DNA of 64,000 bases, from contig NZ_JBHSHC010000044.1 in NCBI RefSeq assembly GCF_042652925.1, positions 1 to 64,000 of the forward strand, read 5' to 3'. The notes under the pieces were generated by a model. It had not been told where the DNA came from, made no database searches, and was given only the letters and a program-made list of their open reading frames with translations. Positions within the stretch are counted from its first letter, which is position 1. Each line of letters opens with the position of its first letter. Positions 34,285 through 42,764 of this stretch are shown here, in pieces. The stretch is from Effusibacillus consociatus (GTDB lineage Bacteria; Bacillota; Bacilli; Tumebacillales; Effusibacillaceae). Position numbers and translations under genes: made by a program.

Positions 34285-34301
34285 ACTAACATAAAGTTAG
34301 T
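34285..34301 (+). promoter_or_regulatory. Inverted repeat upstream of the DoxX gene
   Basis: ACTAAC-ATAAA-GTTAGT lies 44 bases upstream of the start codon, close to TATAGTAATATACTA, a likely -10 region that is itself near-palindromic. This would suit a repressor operator, for example of the HxlR/YodB kind that controls DoxX-type genes; the regulator is unknown. Confidence 0.4.
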
Positions 34302-34344
34302 CATTAACTCATTTATTCATTATTCAAAAAGGAGAGGATTTCGG

Positions 34345-34728
34345 ATGAATGCAGGTTTGTTGATTATTCGGTTGGTCGTCGGTCTTTTGTTCGCAGGGCA
34401 CGGGGCTCAAAAACTGTTTGGCTGGTTTGGCGGGTATGGAATCAAAGGTACCGCCGGGTGGATGGAATCAATTGGTATTAAGCCGGGAGTACCGATGGTA
34501 GTTCTGGCAGGATTGGCAGAACTGGTCGGGGGACTGTTGTTTGCAGGCGGTGTCTTCCTGCCTATTGCCGCAGTACTCCTGATTGGTACCATGTTCGTGG
34601 CAATCCTCAAAGTCCACGTCAAAAACGGTCTCTGGGTGACCAGTAACGGGTATGAATATAATTTGGTTCTGATTGCGGTTGTGCTTGGCGTGGCGCTGAT
34701 CGGTGCCGGAGAATATACGCTGTTTTAA
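34345..34728 (+). CDS. DoxX family membrane protein
   Basis: 127 residues, four membrane helices. LLIIRLVVGLLFAGHGAQKLFGWFGG and GLAELVGGLLFAGGVFLPIAAVLL are diagnostic of DoxX. Members often respond to thiol or quinone stress. ATG behind AAAGGAGAGG. A terminator follows directly, so it is monocistronic. Confidence 0.92.
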   Translation: MNAGLLIIRLVVGLLFAGHGAQKLFGWFGGYGIKGTAGWMESIGIKPGVPMVVLAGLAELVGGLLFAGGVFLPIAAVLLIGTMFVAILKVHVKNGLWVTSNGYEYNLVLIAVVLGVALIGAGEYTLF

Positions 34729-34730
34729 GC

Positions 34731-34762
34731 AAAAAACACCTCCGTACGGGGGTGTTTTTTCG
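34731..34762 (+). terminator. Rho-independent terminator
   Basis: AAAAAACACCTCC, loop GTAC, GGGGGTGTTTTTT, directly after the DoxX gene. Confidence 0.92.
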
Positions 34763-34804
34763 TTATAATCTAGGTACGAAGAAACAAAAAGGAGCTGGTC
34801 CGCT

Positions 34805-35092
34805 ATGAAGTTGACAGAAGACCAAATCATTTCAAATCTCCCCCGCATACCCGATTGGCAGCGGCTTGATGAAAAATGGATTCAGCGCAAATACAAATTT
34901 GGCGGTTTTCCCGAAGCCATCCAGTTTGTGAACAAAGTGGCGGATCTTGCAGAGGAAGCCAATCATCATCCGTTTATCAGCATCGACTACAAAGTGGTGA
35001 CTTTGAGAATGTCGAGTTGGAACGCGGGGGGCCTGACAGAACTGGATTTTCAGCTCGCCGAACAATTCGACAGGGCATTCAATCAACGCTAG
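34805..35092 (+). CDS. phhB: Pterin-4a-carbinolamine dehydratase
   Basis: 95-residue enzyme that dehydrates the 4a-hydroxytetrahydropterin formed by aromatic amino acid hydroxylases. The motif EANHHPFISIDYKVVTLRMS holds the catalytic His pair, and GGLTELDFQLAEQFD completes the family signature. It is the expected partner of the phenylalanine hydroxylase encoded at 55681-57456, about 20 kb away. AAAAGGAG lies upstream of the ATG. Confidence 0.93.
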   Translation: MKLTEDQIISNLPRIPDWQRLDEKWIQRKYKFGGFPEAIQFVNKVADLAEEANHHPFISIDYKVVTLRMSSWNAGGLTELDFQLAEQFDRAFNQR

Positions 35093-35101
35093 AATCTTTT
35101 A

Positions 35102-35139
35102 AGCGGGCGACCGTCAAACTGCCACCAATCGCCCGTTTT
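35102..35139 (+). terminator. Probable terminator of phhB, overlapping comB
   Basis: CGGGCGA ... TCGCCCG followed by TTTTCC, with a long loop. It extends into the 3' end of the convergent comB gene. Confidence 0.55.
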
Positions 35140-35842
35140 CCAACCGCGGCACCACGGGGAGCAGCCCCTTTTTTGCCGCATAAAAAGTGGCCTCTTCCAG
35201 TCCCATGTCGGAGATAAATTTGCCCACTCTTGAAGATTGCAGACATTCTTCGTCCGTGCCCGGGAAGTTCGTATAAAACCCGAGCGCCGCTTTTGCCGCA
35301 TCGGTCAGGACCCAACCGTCGGGCTTTCTTTTCAGCAGTTCGTCAATGAGATACCCCGCCCCGTAAAAATCTTCCAGGCTGAACCGGCCTTTTGAACCGG
35401 AGCAGACCAAGACAATCGTTTCATCCGAGTTTTCCTTCAGAATTTGCTGGGCAACGGCAGCGCCATTCAGCAAGGAGGAAGCATAAACCGCCCGCGCGTT
35501 TTCGGATCGCCTCACGGCTACTGTACCGTTTGTGGTAGAGTAGATCACGCTTTTTCCTTTCACATGCTCCTGCATCATGGCAAGCGGACTCGGTTGGTTG
35601 AATCCATCGATCGGATACCCGTCTTTTTCACCTGCCAACATGTAGGTTCCGTCTGTCAGTTCTGCCGCTTTCCGGAGAGCTTCCTCCTGATCAAAGACGG
35701 GGATCACTTCTTTTGCGCCATGATAAAGGGCCGCTGCTACACTGGAGGTTGCAAATATCACGTCAAACACTACGGCAATGCAAGTGCGTATTTTTTCTTC
35801 GTCAATGTCCTCCTTGCGGAGAACAACATGAATTTTTCGCAT
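35114..35842 (-). CDS. comB: 2-phosphosulfolactate phosphatase family protein (ComB)
   Basis: 242-residue ComB-family protein. Marks are CIAVVFDVIFATSSVAAALYHGA, ERDG-type GEKDGYPIDGFN, IYSTTNGTVAVRR, and VLVCSGSKGRFSLEDFYGAGYLID. ComB hydrolyses 2-phosphosulfolactate, in coenzyme M synthesis in archaea and in sulfolactate formation in sporulating Bacilli. No other sulfolactate genes are near. ATG behind TAAGGAGAGG. It lies 12 bases after the phosphotransferase gene. Confidence 0.9.
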   Translation of the reverse strand: MRKIHVVLRKEDIDEEKIRTCIAVVFDVIFATSSVAAALYHGAKEVIPVFDQEEALRKAAELTDGTYMLAGEKDGYPIDGFNQPSPLAMMQEHVKGKSVIYSTTNGTVAVRRSENARAVYASSLLNGAAVAQQILKENSDETIVLVCSGSKGRFSLEDFYGAGYLIDELLKRKPDGWVLTDAAKAALGFYTNFPGTDEECLQSSRVGKFISDMGLEEATFYAAKKGLLPVVPRLENGRLVAV

Positions 35843-35854
35843 GCTTCCCTCTCC

Positions 35855-36925
35855 TTAGAAACCATCCATCGCAATTCGGTGTGCAAGATTCATTAAATTT
35901 TCTGTCACCTTCCCTAACCTTTCAAATCGCGGGTCTTGCGTCTGCCCTTTTTTCCAACGGAAGTAGATTTGCTGACAGATCACCGCGACCTTGAAGTATG
36001 CATAAGTCAGATAAAAATCGATCTCCTGCGTATCACGTCCGCTCTTTGCGGCGTACATTTCCAAAAACTCCCGCCGGGAAATAAATCCGGGTGCCGATGT
36101 GACCGATGTGAAACCGCTGCGCAAATTCTCCGCATCATCCGCCTCATCCCAGTAACTTATTGTAATGGCCAAATCGGATAAAGGATCTCCAATGGTCGTC
36201 ATCTCCCAATCGAGAACCGCAGTCACCTGCGCCGGATCATTCGCGGAAAACACCATGTTATTCAATTTGAAATCGTTATGAATCAGAGTGGCAGGCGGTG
36301 ATTCCGGCAGAGAATTCAGCATCCAGTTCACCGTTTCTTCCACCACGGGAATCTCATCAGTCTTGGCCCGCTCGTACCGGCCGATCCATCCTCGCACTTG
36401 TCTTTCCATGAATCCTTCCGGTCTTCCGATCGATTCAAGCCCCGCTTCCTTCCAATCGATTGCATGCAGAGCAACCAGCGTATCAACTGCCGATTCTGAA
36501 ATCCGCCGGCACAATTCAGGTGAATGATCGATTCCTTCCGGCCATTTGCGGTCAAGCACAATCCCTTTTTTGCGTTCCATCACATAAAAAGGGGCCCCCA
36601 GTATCGACAAATCGTCACTGAACACATAAGGTTTTGGCGCCAGCGGAAACACTCTATGAATCAAAGATAAGATCCGGCTCTCCCGCTCCATGTCATGCGC
36701 CTTCGGTGCCACCGGTCCAAACGGAGGACGGCGCAGCACCGCTTCCCAATCACCGCAGCGGAGCAAATAGGTGAGATTGGAATGTCCGGACGGAAACTGC
36801 TCGATGACGAGTTCTTCCTTCGGGATTTCTTCAATCTGACTCCGCAGGAATCGTTCCACCGCTTCGCTGTTCAATTCTTCGCCCGGCCGAACCGGAATCG
36901 TGTCTTTCAATGCCTTTTGCATCAT
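35855..36925 (-). CDS. Phosphotransferase family protein (ACAD10/APH-like kinase)
   Basis: About 356 residues of the aminoglycoside-phosphotransferase fold. SNLTYLLRCGDWEAVLRRPP near residue 50 is the nucleotide-binding part; LIHNDFKLNNMVF holds the catalytic Asp (HxDxxxxN) and VLDWEMTTIGDPLSDLAI the metal-binding Asp. This subtype is linked to acyl-CoA dehydrogenase family 10/11 and may phosphorylate 4-hydroxy acids or acyl-CoAs for breakdown. ATG at 36925 behind GGGGAGTGAG; a GTG lies six bases upstream. A likely operator lies in its promoter. Confidence 0.88.
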   Translation of the reverse strand: MMQKALKDTIPVRPGEELNSEAVERFLRSQIEEIPKEELVIEQFPSGHSNLTYLLRCGDWEAVLRRPPFGPVAPKAHDMERESRILSLIHRVFPLAPKPYVFSDDLSILGAPFYVMERKKGIVLDRKWPEGIDHSPELCRRISESAVDTLVALHAIDWKEAGLESIGRPEGFMERQVRGWIGRYERAKTDEIPVVEETVNWMLNSLPESPPATLIHNDFKLNNMVFSANDPAQVTAVLDWEMTTIGDPLSDLAITISYWDEADDAENLRSGFTSVTSAPGFISRREFLEMYAAKSGRDTQEIDFYLTYAYFKVAVICQQIYFRWKKGQTQDPRFERLGKVTENLMNLAHRIAMDGF

Positions 36926-36973
36926 CCCCACTCACTCCCCTGAATGTTGTAAATTATACCGCCAAACTTGTTG

Positions 36974-37006
36974 TCCATACCTACTAACCGGACGGTATGT
37001 TTATCT
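36974..37006 (-). promoter_or_regulatory. Candidate TetR-type operator upstream of the phosphotransferase gene
   Basis: CATACCTACTAACCGGACGGTATG at 36976-36999 in two parts: CATACC..GGTATG as outer inverted arms around an ACCGG core. The right half recurs in front of the MFS gene at 7748-7772. It lies about 50 bases before the start codon, overlapping the expected promoter. Confidence 0.45.
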
Positions 37007-37043
37007 TTATTCTATTCTATTTGTACGAATATTCAATATGATA

Positions 37044-37074
37044 ATAAAAAAAGGCGCCAACATTAGCGCCTGAC
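37044..37074 (-). terminator. Terminator of the pel operon
   Basis: Minus strand AGGCGC, loop TAATGTTG, GCGCCT then TTTTTTATT. The stem begins inside the stop codon region of the last gene. Confidence 0.85.
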
Positions 37075-37980
37075 CGATTGAAGCCATTCCACCGTTCTTT
37101 CAAGCCCTTCTTGCAATGCGATTTCCGGTTGCCAACCCAGCACATTCCGGATTCTCTCATTTGAAAGTCTTGAATGTTGGATATCTCCTACTCTTGAGGG
37201 ACCATAGCTCGGCTTAATTTGCCTGTCCAATAGGGTAGTCAAATTTGCAAACAACTGATTTAATTCGACGGACATTGACGTCGATACGTTAAAAATATCG
37301 CAGTGTCCCTTATGAAGGGCCAAAACTGTAGCCCGGGCAACATCTTCCACAAACACATAATCTCTTGTTGCACTTCCATCACCGTGGATTGTAGGGATTC
37401 TCCCTCTGCAAAGCGCATCCGCAAAGATCGCGATAACCCCGCATTCTCCTCTCACCGACTGCCGCGGACCATACACATTCGCAAAACGAAGAACCGTAAA
37501 TTCGATTCCATACAATTGATAATAGATTCGTAGATACTCTTCTGCAGATTTTTTAGTCAGTCCGTATGGAGATACCGGAATCAACGGATGCTCTTCCGTA
37601 ATCGGCAGGCTTTTGGGGGGACCATAGACTGCCGCCGAAGAAGCGAAGACAATTTTTCTGACCTGATGTCGTCTGCATGCTTCCAGAATCCATAAAAGAC
37701 CTTCCAGGTTCACTCGCAGGTCACCCAAGGGGTCTTGAATTGAGCAAGGTACACTTACTTGAGCGGCCAAATGGATAACCGCATCAAACCGTTCCTGTTC
37801 AAAGAGAGGATTCAGATTGGAAACCACATTCTGCACCACGAATCTGATATCTGCCGGTAGATTATGACGGTCCCCGCTGCACAGGTTATCAACAACGACA
37901 ACCTCGTGTTGGTTTTTCAACAATTCAGTCACAATGTGAGAACCAATGAACCCGGCTCCTCCCGTAACAAGTACTTTCAA
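37063..37980 (-). CDS. galE: NAD-dependent sugar epimerase (UDP-glucose/GlcNAc 4-epimerase type) of the pel operon
   Basis: 305-residue extended SDR. VTGGAGFIGSHIV is the NAD-binding loop; SSAAVYGPPKSLPI and the catalytic YGLTKKSAEEYLR follow, then RFANVYGPRQS. It is the last gene of the pel operon and probably makes UDP-GalNAc or UDP-Gal precursors for the polysaccharide, as the galE next to the Bacillus cereus pel genes does. TTG start overlapping the pelG stop by 4 bases. Exact sugar is inference. Confidence 0.88.
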   Translation of the reverse strand: MKVLVTGGAGFIGSHIVTELLKNQHEVVVVDNLCSGDRHNLPADIRFVVQNVVSNLNPLFEQERFDAVIHLAAQVSVPCSIQDPLGDLRVNLEGLLWILEACRRHQVRKIVFASSAAVYGPPKSLPITEEHPLIPVSPYGLTKKSAEEYLRIYYQLYGIEFTVLRFANVYGPRQSVRGECGVIAIFADALCRGRIPTIHGDGSATRDYVFVEDVARATVLALHKGHCDIFNVSTSMSVELNQLFANLTTLLDRQIKPSYGPSRVGDIQHSRLSNERIRNVLGWQPEIALQEGLERTVEWLQSVRR

Positions 37981-39503
37981 GACACCCGCCCCCTTGGATT
38001 CCCTTTCTCTTCCGTCTGCAAACCTGAATCTTGCCCGATTGGCGAAACCTCCCGGACCACCGGCAACCCTCTCTTTATTTGAGACGCTGTTGGAAGGGCT
38101 GCCGGAGGCAATTCATTATCTATCGAACGGTTGGCCCCGTAGAAAGCATAGTATAACAATCCTTCCGCCTGACGGTTTAAAAACAAGAAGCTCACAAATA
38201 ACATGACAACCGCCCCCATCAAATAACCTGTGCCAGTCCACCAATCGAAATGTTCTGTCAAAAAAGAAGACAGAAACATCACAAACAACCCCAGACCTAT
38301 GCACCACATTGCCTTCTTGCGGGCGTCGAAGTAGAGCAGCAGCAAGAATACCGTAATCCATGATATATGCGGAATGCTTCCGATAATCGTCCACTGCAGT
38401 ATTTCGATCACATCGGGATAGGTTGCGAATAATTGTTGAGCAACCACCCAAACCAGAACAACCATTACGGTTTGTATCTTGGCAATCGTCAGAACTGCGC
38501 GCTTAGCCTCTGTTCGTAACGCTTCTTCGTAAACCTGAATTTGTGCCAGTGTGTCTCCCTGTTCGATCGACTTATAAAATTGCCTGTAAACCAGGTAAAA
38601 TTTTGTTTCAATCTGTACGGAAAACGCAGTAAGAGCTGGTATGAACGAAAGAAATGTAAAAAACTTGGCCAAGTCATAAGTTGGAGCCAATGGATAAGAA
38701 TCAGCCACTTTCACCCTCAGTTCCGAAAACCAGTACACGCCGTTATCCACCCACAAGGTCAACGCATAGAACAATCCAATCCACAGCAATTCCGGATAGC
38801 GCCTGTGCTGCGGCAGCAAATTGTACAGAACGGGAATTCGCCCGGAAAAATCCCGAATGGCCACACTCCCTACCCAGAGAAGCGTAAATCCCTGTCCGAT
38901 TGCAAACAAAGCAAGTATGCTCGTAGGATGCGGAACCGGTCCTCCGCTCTGTATCCAAACACCCCAGCCGGTTGCCACAATGAATAAAAAGGCCATCCCG
39001 ATCAGAAAACCGTACGCGATGTCTCGATAGGCTTTCGCAGCTGAAATCAAGACCATCAACAACCATAGAAGCGTGAGGATGACAATTAACAGAACTGTCC
39101 AAACCCGATACGGAAAAGGAAGGGGCAGAAACCATTGGCCAACAATCCCCCCTATTAAAGCGGCACCACCGCTGTATACAAAAATCGAAGTAAATGCACT
39201 CAATAGACGTTGTGGTGAATTGACATACAGTGCATCAGCCAAGTAACGAGTCAGAACGAATTGAGCCGTGCCGGATATCAAATTCGAACCAATCGTCGCA
39301 TACGTCACAGTTGCAAAGAACAGGTCCCTCTGTTCCGTGGTCATTCCGAAATAATATCCCCAGGAGAGCAAGGCAAACAAACTGATTAGTGTTAAGAGCC
39401 ATGGTCCTGCGGTTACGAATGCCGCCGCTCCATATACCCCTACTTTTTTGTTTAGTCGCGCCCCACCCAACGCCTTTTGCAGCGTAAAACCGATTCCAGC
39501 CAT
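37977..39503 (-). CDS. pelG: Pel polysaccharide transporter PelG
   Basis: 508-residue membrane protein with about twelve helices. MAGIGFTLQKALGGARLNKKVGVYGAAAFVTAGPWLLTL-type N-terminus (first block MAGIGFTLQK) and RDLFFATVTYATIGSNLISG are characteristic of PelG, a MATE/Wzx-like exporter of Pel polysaccharide. It also has WIGLFYALTLWVDNGVYWFS typical of the family. ATG one base after the pelF stop, with GGTGGGAG upstream. It would move the polymer made by PelF across the membrane. Confidence 0.93.
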   Translation of the reverse strand: MAGIGFTLQKALGGARLNKKVGVYGAAAFVTAGPWLLTLISLFALLSWGYYFGMTTEQRDLFFATVTYATIGSNLISGTAQFVLTRYLADALYVNSPQRLLSAFTSIFVYSGGAALIGGIVGQWFLPLPFPYRVWTVLLIVILTLLWLLMVLISAAKAYRDIAYGFLIGMAFLFIVATGWGVWIQSGGPVPHPTSILALFAIGQGFTLLWVGSVAIRDFSGRIPVLYNLLPQHRRYPELLWIGLFYALTLWVDNGVYWFSELRVKVADSYPLAPTYDLAKFFTFLSFIPALTAFSVQIETKFYLVYRQFYKSIEQGDTLAQIQVYEEALRTEAKRAVLTIAKIQTVMVVLVWVVAQQLFATYPDVIEILQWTIIGSIPHISWITVFLLLLYFDARKKAMWCIGLGLFVMFLSSFLTEHFDWWTGTGYLMGAVVMLFVSFLFLNRQAEGLLYYAFYGANRSIDNELPPAALPTASQIKRGLPVVREVSPIGQDSGLQTEEKGNPRGRVS

Positions 39504-39504
39504 T

Positions 39505-40917
39505 CTAAACTCCCACCGCTTCTTCGAATAGTTCACGGTATTTTTTCATTACGTCATCAAATTGGTAATATCTTGAAACTCTCTCCCTGCCTATGCGCCC
39601 CATCAAAATTCTCAACTCCGGATTCTTGGCCAGCTCCAAAAGCGCTGAGGCGGTCTCTTCGGGATTCATGAGAGTTGTCACGAAGCCGCATCGGCCAAGC
39701 TCCCTGTCTTCTCCCGGAAGTCCTTCTATCAATTCCCGACAAGCTCCCACGTCAGTGGATATACAAGGCATGCCGGCAGCCATTCCTTCAAGCAAAACCA
39801 GAGGCTGTCCCTCAGATATGGATGTCAACACGAGACAATCAAGATTTTGCATGTATTCCACAACATTGACAGGTCCTGTCCAAATGCAGGATTCAGCGAT
39901 TCCCAGAGAGTCAAGTAATGCCAGACATTCAGAGACATAATCCGGATCCTCATCCTGAGGTCCAATAATCATGAGCTTTGCATCCGGAATCTTGGTAACT
40001 ACAATGGCCATCGCCCGTATAAGTGTCTTTACGTCCTTGATCGGGACTACCCGCATAATCGCTCCAATCGTAAACGGCCTGCCGGGTGTCGGTGAAATAG
40101 TTCTATACTTCGATAAATCGACTCCGTTCGGAATCAATCTCATTTTCCCGGAATCCGCGCCGTATTTTACCTGTGCCGCCTGATTCACGCCCGAAAGGGT
40201 AGTGAGATATGCAGCCTCCTGATACGCCGTTTTTCCCAAATAAAAAAAGAACTGATTCCACCATGTTTTTAACGGACTGGGAATCCAATCGGCTCTTGCA
40301 ATTTCTTCTTCCCTTTCCCGAATATAAATTCCGTGCTCCGTAACAACAAACGGCTGACTCGTTAATCGGTGCATGACAGCCCCATACCAACCGGCATATC
40401 CGGTCGATGGACTGTAAATCAAATCCCCTTCGGAAAGCGGCAAACACAGCAATCGTAAAAGCGGCAGCCACATCGAGCGCCAATTCCACACGAACTCGGC
40501 AAAACTCGGGGCCCCTGGCAGGGACCGATAAGTTTCTATCGTGGCCTCCCAAGCCCATTTGACCCGTATGATCGCCTCGGCGTTTGGCGTATACCTGTTG
40601 TTCCTCAATTTGGCCAGAGTTGTTTCTGAAGGGAGTTCACCCGTGATAAAGAAACGCTTCATCTCGTCCTGTTCCCGTTTTTTCCATCCGTACAGTTCTC
40701 CACTGACCGTCTCCGCATCATGAAGGTAAACTTCCTTTATATCAACGATGTTGGTCGGCAATGTATATCGATAGCGTGCATTTGCCTGACGGATGCCTCC
40801 GATAAATACCAAGGAAAATTGGCAATCCTTCATCGTATGAACCATTTGATGAGTCCAATTCGAAACACCGCCCTGCACATAGGGATAGGTCCCTTCCAGC
40901 AGCAATATGATTTTCAT
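39505..40917 (-). CDS. pelF: Pel polysaccharide glycosyltransferase PelF (GT4)
   Basis: 470-residue cytosolic GT-B enzyme. The start MKIILLLEGTYPYVQGGVSN is the PelF hallmark. TEHGIYIREREEEI, RLIPNGVDLSKY, GAIMRVVPIKDVKTLIRA and the C-terminal SISEGQPLVLLEGMAAGMPC (nucleotide-sugar site with Glu pairs) follow. It polymerises UDP-GlcNAc/GalNAc in known Pel systems. ATG at 40917 behind GGAGGCTTT, overlapping the pelA stop by four bases. Confidence 0.94.
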   Translation of the reverse strand: MKIILLLEGTYPYVQGGVSNWTHQMVHTMKDCQFSLVFIGGIRQANARYRYTLPTNIVDIKEVYLHDAETVSGELYGWKKREQDEMKRFFITGELPSETTLAKLRNNRYTPNAEAIIRVKWAWEATIETYRSLPGAPSFAEFVWNWRSMWLPLLRLLCLPLSEGDLIYSPSTGYAGWYGAVMHRLTSQPFVVTEHGIYIREREEEIARADWIPSPLKTWWNQFFFYLGKTAYQEAAYLTTLSGVNQAAQVKYGADSGKMRLIPNGVDLSKYRTISPTPGRPFTIGAIMRVVPIKDVKTLIRAMAIVVTKIPDAKLMIIGPQDEDPDYVSECLALLDSLGIAESCIWTGPVNVVEYMQNLDCLVLTSISEGQPLVLLEGMAAGMPCISTDVGACRELIEGLPGEDRELGRCGFVTTLMNPEETASALLELAKNPELRILMGRIGRERVSRYYQFDDVMKKYRELFEEAVGV

Positions 40918-42764
40918 CGTAAAGCCTCCAGCACAACCTCGGGTTCGTCTGCCCGTATCCACAAAATGCCGTACTCACTGTTTGTGTTGACGATGGTTCC
41001 CCCCTTCTTGATTTCCCAGTTCGAAAGATCCGGCACGCGAACTTCTAGGAAAATCGGCCCCTTAAGTGGGGTTAGGGTAATGCTTACTAGACCCGATTGA
41101 CGGCGGTCGATGTACATTTGGGCTTGATGATACACCCGCAGAGCCTCCGAAAGCTGGGTTGCCGACAAGGGTCGCAGCCATCCAAATTGACTCTGGACAT
41201 TCCCGATCAAACTATCAAAAGAGGCATGCAATTCCGACCAATTGAGTCCATAGTTTCGATTTTGATCGAAGACATCGTCGGGATGATTAAAATGGGACAC
41301 AATTCCCAGATTAGCGATCGCGCTGTAGAAATTCAGACGTTGATCGCCATTTAACACATATCCGTAAGATACACGCGGCGTACCCATTATTTGCGGAAAC
41401 TTTGGATCTGGAAGAAATTCTTGTTCAAACTCATTGACTGCTTGATTTGCCACATAAATGGAGCTGATCGTTTTAATCTCCGGAAATGTTTCAAGCAGTA
41501 CTTTTTCTCCATCGTAGGACAGAACGTTTGAAGGCGGAATGTACATCGTCGGCAAGGAGGTTCGAAACAAATGCTTCCAGCTTTCACGGGCAACATGCAG
41601 GGACTGCTTCATATCATCCGTTGAGGGCCAAACGGGGTAGCCCAATTGATCTTTTTGTTGTTTTGTATATTCCAGCATAAAGGGCAAGTGGTTATATCCG
41701 TGCAGTCCCAGCTCTCCATCTCCGATTATGAGAGCCTGCTCCAACCTAAAAAGTCTCTGATACTTGGGCAGTAAAAACGGAGGAACCACTTGGTCACTGT
41801 AATTCAGAATCACGCCTGCTGAATAACGGATTCCGTATTTGTTTTTTATCTGCTGCATATCGGGATTCCAGCGATTTAACCGAAACTGATAATCCGTTGT
41901 TCCCGTATTGTTTGATTTTGTTTTTTGATCAAATCCGACAGGAGCCGGGAAATCGTCTATATACCAAACTTGTGCTCCGACACTCGCCTTAACCGAGAAT
42001 TTTTGGGCTTTAAGTACCCCTTGTATAAACACGCCTCGGAAAGATTTCTCCCCGATCGCAGTTAAATTCCAACCTTCAACTTTGCCCTTCCCCCGTTTTC
42101 CGTACCAGAGGTAAGGGACTCGGACAGGATAAATCGATTCTGCCCATACCTCCATCTCTGGAGTTAATTTGATGTCATGCGAGGATGAAACCAATTGTTC
42201 TTTTGATAAATCCTCTTCACTCAAGCCAGGATACAGTTTTGACGTCCAATGCAGGCCGGCAACTTTTTCAGAACTAAAAACCGGAATTCCTTGAATTCCA
42301 AAAAAATCGTTTAAGGGGGAATTGGGACTGCGCCAAGCATTGACCAGCAGGCCCCCGTCCTGTTCGACATACTCCCTGAATCGGTCTGCCCATTTTAAAT
42401 CCGATTGGTCTTCCGCAAGTAGGATGACTGCTCCATCTTTATACGGAGACAAATCCCGGGGGGCCTTTTTCCAATCCTCCCAGGTAATCAAATCAAGGGG
42501 AAGTTTCGAGTAATAAAAGGCCATTTTTAAATTCGGGGGTACGTTTGAAAACTGCTTGTCTGCACCGCCGTCCTTAACAATCAGCAGATATTTAACCCTT
42601 TCGCTATTCAGGGTTGCAGAAGTTTTGATCGTCTCGAATTCAATTGTCGTATCCTGCGGCTGCTTCTTCTCTTGCTCTGCGAAGCTGCTGATCCGAAAGG
42701 TCAATCCTATTGCGGCGATTACTGTGAGAACCGCGTAGAGCAGAATCTGCATATGTCGTTTCAT
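40914..42764 (-). CDS. pelA: Pel operon DUF2194 deacetylase (PelA-DA)
   Basis: About 616 residues. One N-terminal signal anchor (MQILLYAVLTVIAAIGLTF), an extracellular ThuA/Rossmann-like part (YLLIVKDGGADK, AVILLAEDQ, GGLLVNAWRSPNS), then a polysaccharide deacetylase domain with VWYIDDFPAPVG (Asp pair) and LGLHGYNHLPF (HxxxH metal site). This DUF2194 protein corresponds to PelA-DA of the Bacillus cereus pelDEA-DAFG operon, which lacks the hydrolase half of Pseudomonas PelA. ATG at 42764 behind GGGAGAGGAGAG. Its start lies 125 bases inside pelE. Confidence 0.88.
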   Translation of the reverse strand: MKRHMQILLYAVLTVIAAIGLTFRISSFAEQEKKQPQDTTIEFETIKTSATLNSERVKYLLIVKDGGADKQFSNVPPNLKMAFYYSKLPLDLITWEDWKKAPRDLSPYKDGAVILLAEDQSDLKWADRFREYVEQDGGLLVNAWRSPNSPLNDFFGIQGIPVFSSEKVAGLHWTSKLYPGLSEEDLSKEQLVSSSHDIKLTPEMEVWAESIYPVRVPYLWYGKRGKGKVEGWNLTAIGEKSFRGVFIQGVLKAQKFSVKASVGAQVWYIDDFPAPVGFDQKTKSNNTGTTDYQFRLNRWNPDMQQIKNKYGIRYSAGVILNYSDQVVPPFLLPKYQRLFRLEQALIIGDGELGLHGYNHLPFMLEYTKQQKDQLGYPVWPSTDDMKQSLHVARESWKHLFRTSLPTMYIPPSNVLSYDGEKVLLETFPEIKTISSIYVANQAVNEFEQEFLPDPKFPQIMGTPRVSYGYVLNGDQRLNFYSAIANLGIVSHFNHPDDVFDQNRNYGLNWSELHASFDSLIGNVQSQFGWLRPLSATQLSEALRVYHQAQMYIDRRQSGLVSITLTPLKGPIFLEVRVPDLSNWEIKKGGTIVNTNSEYGILWIRADEPEVVLEALR

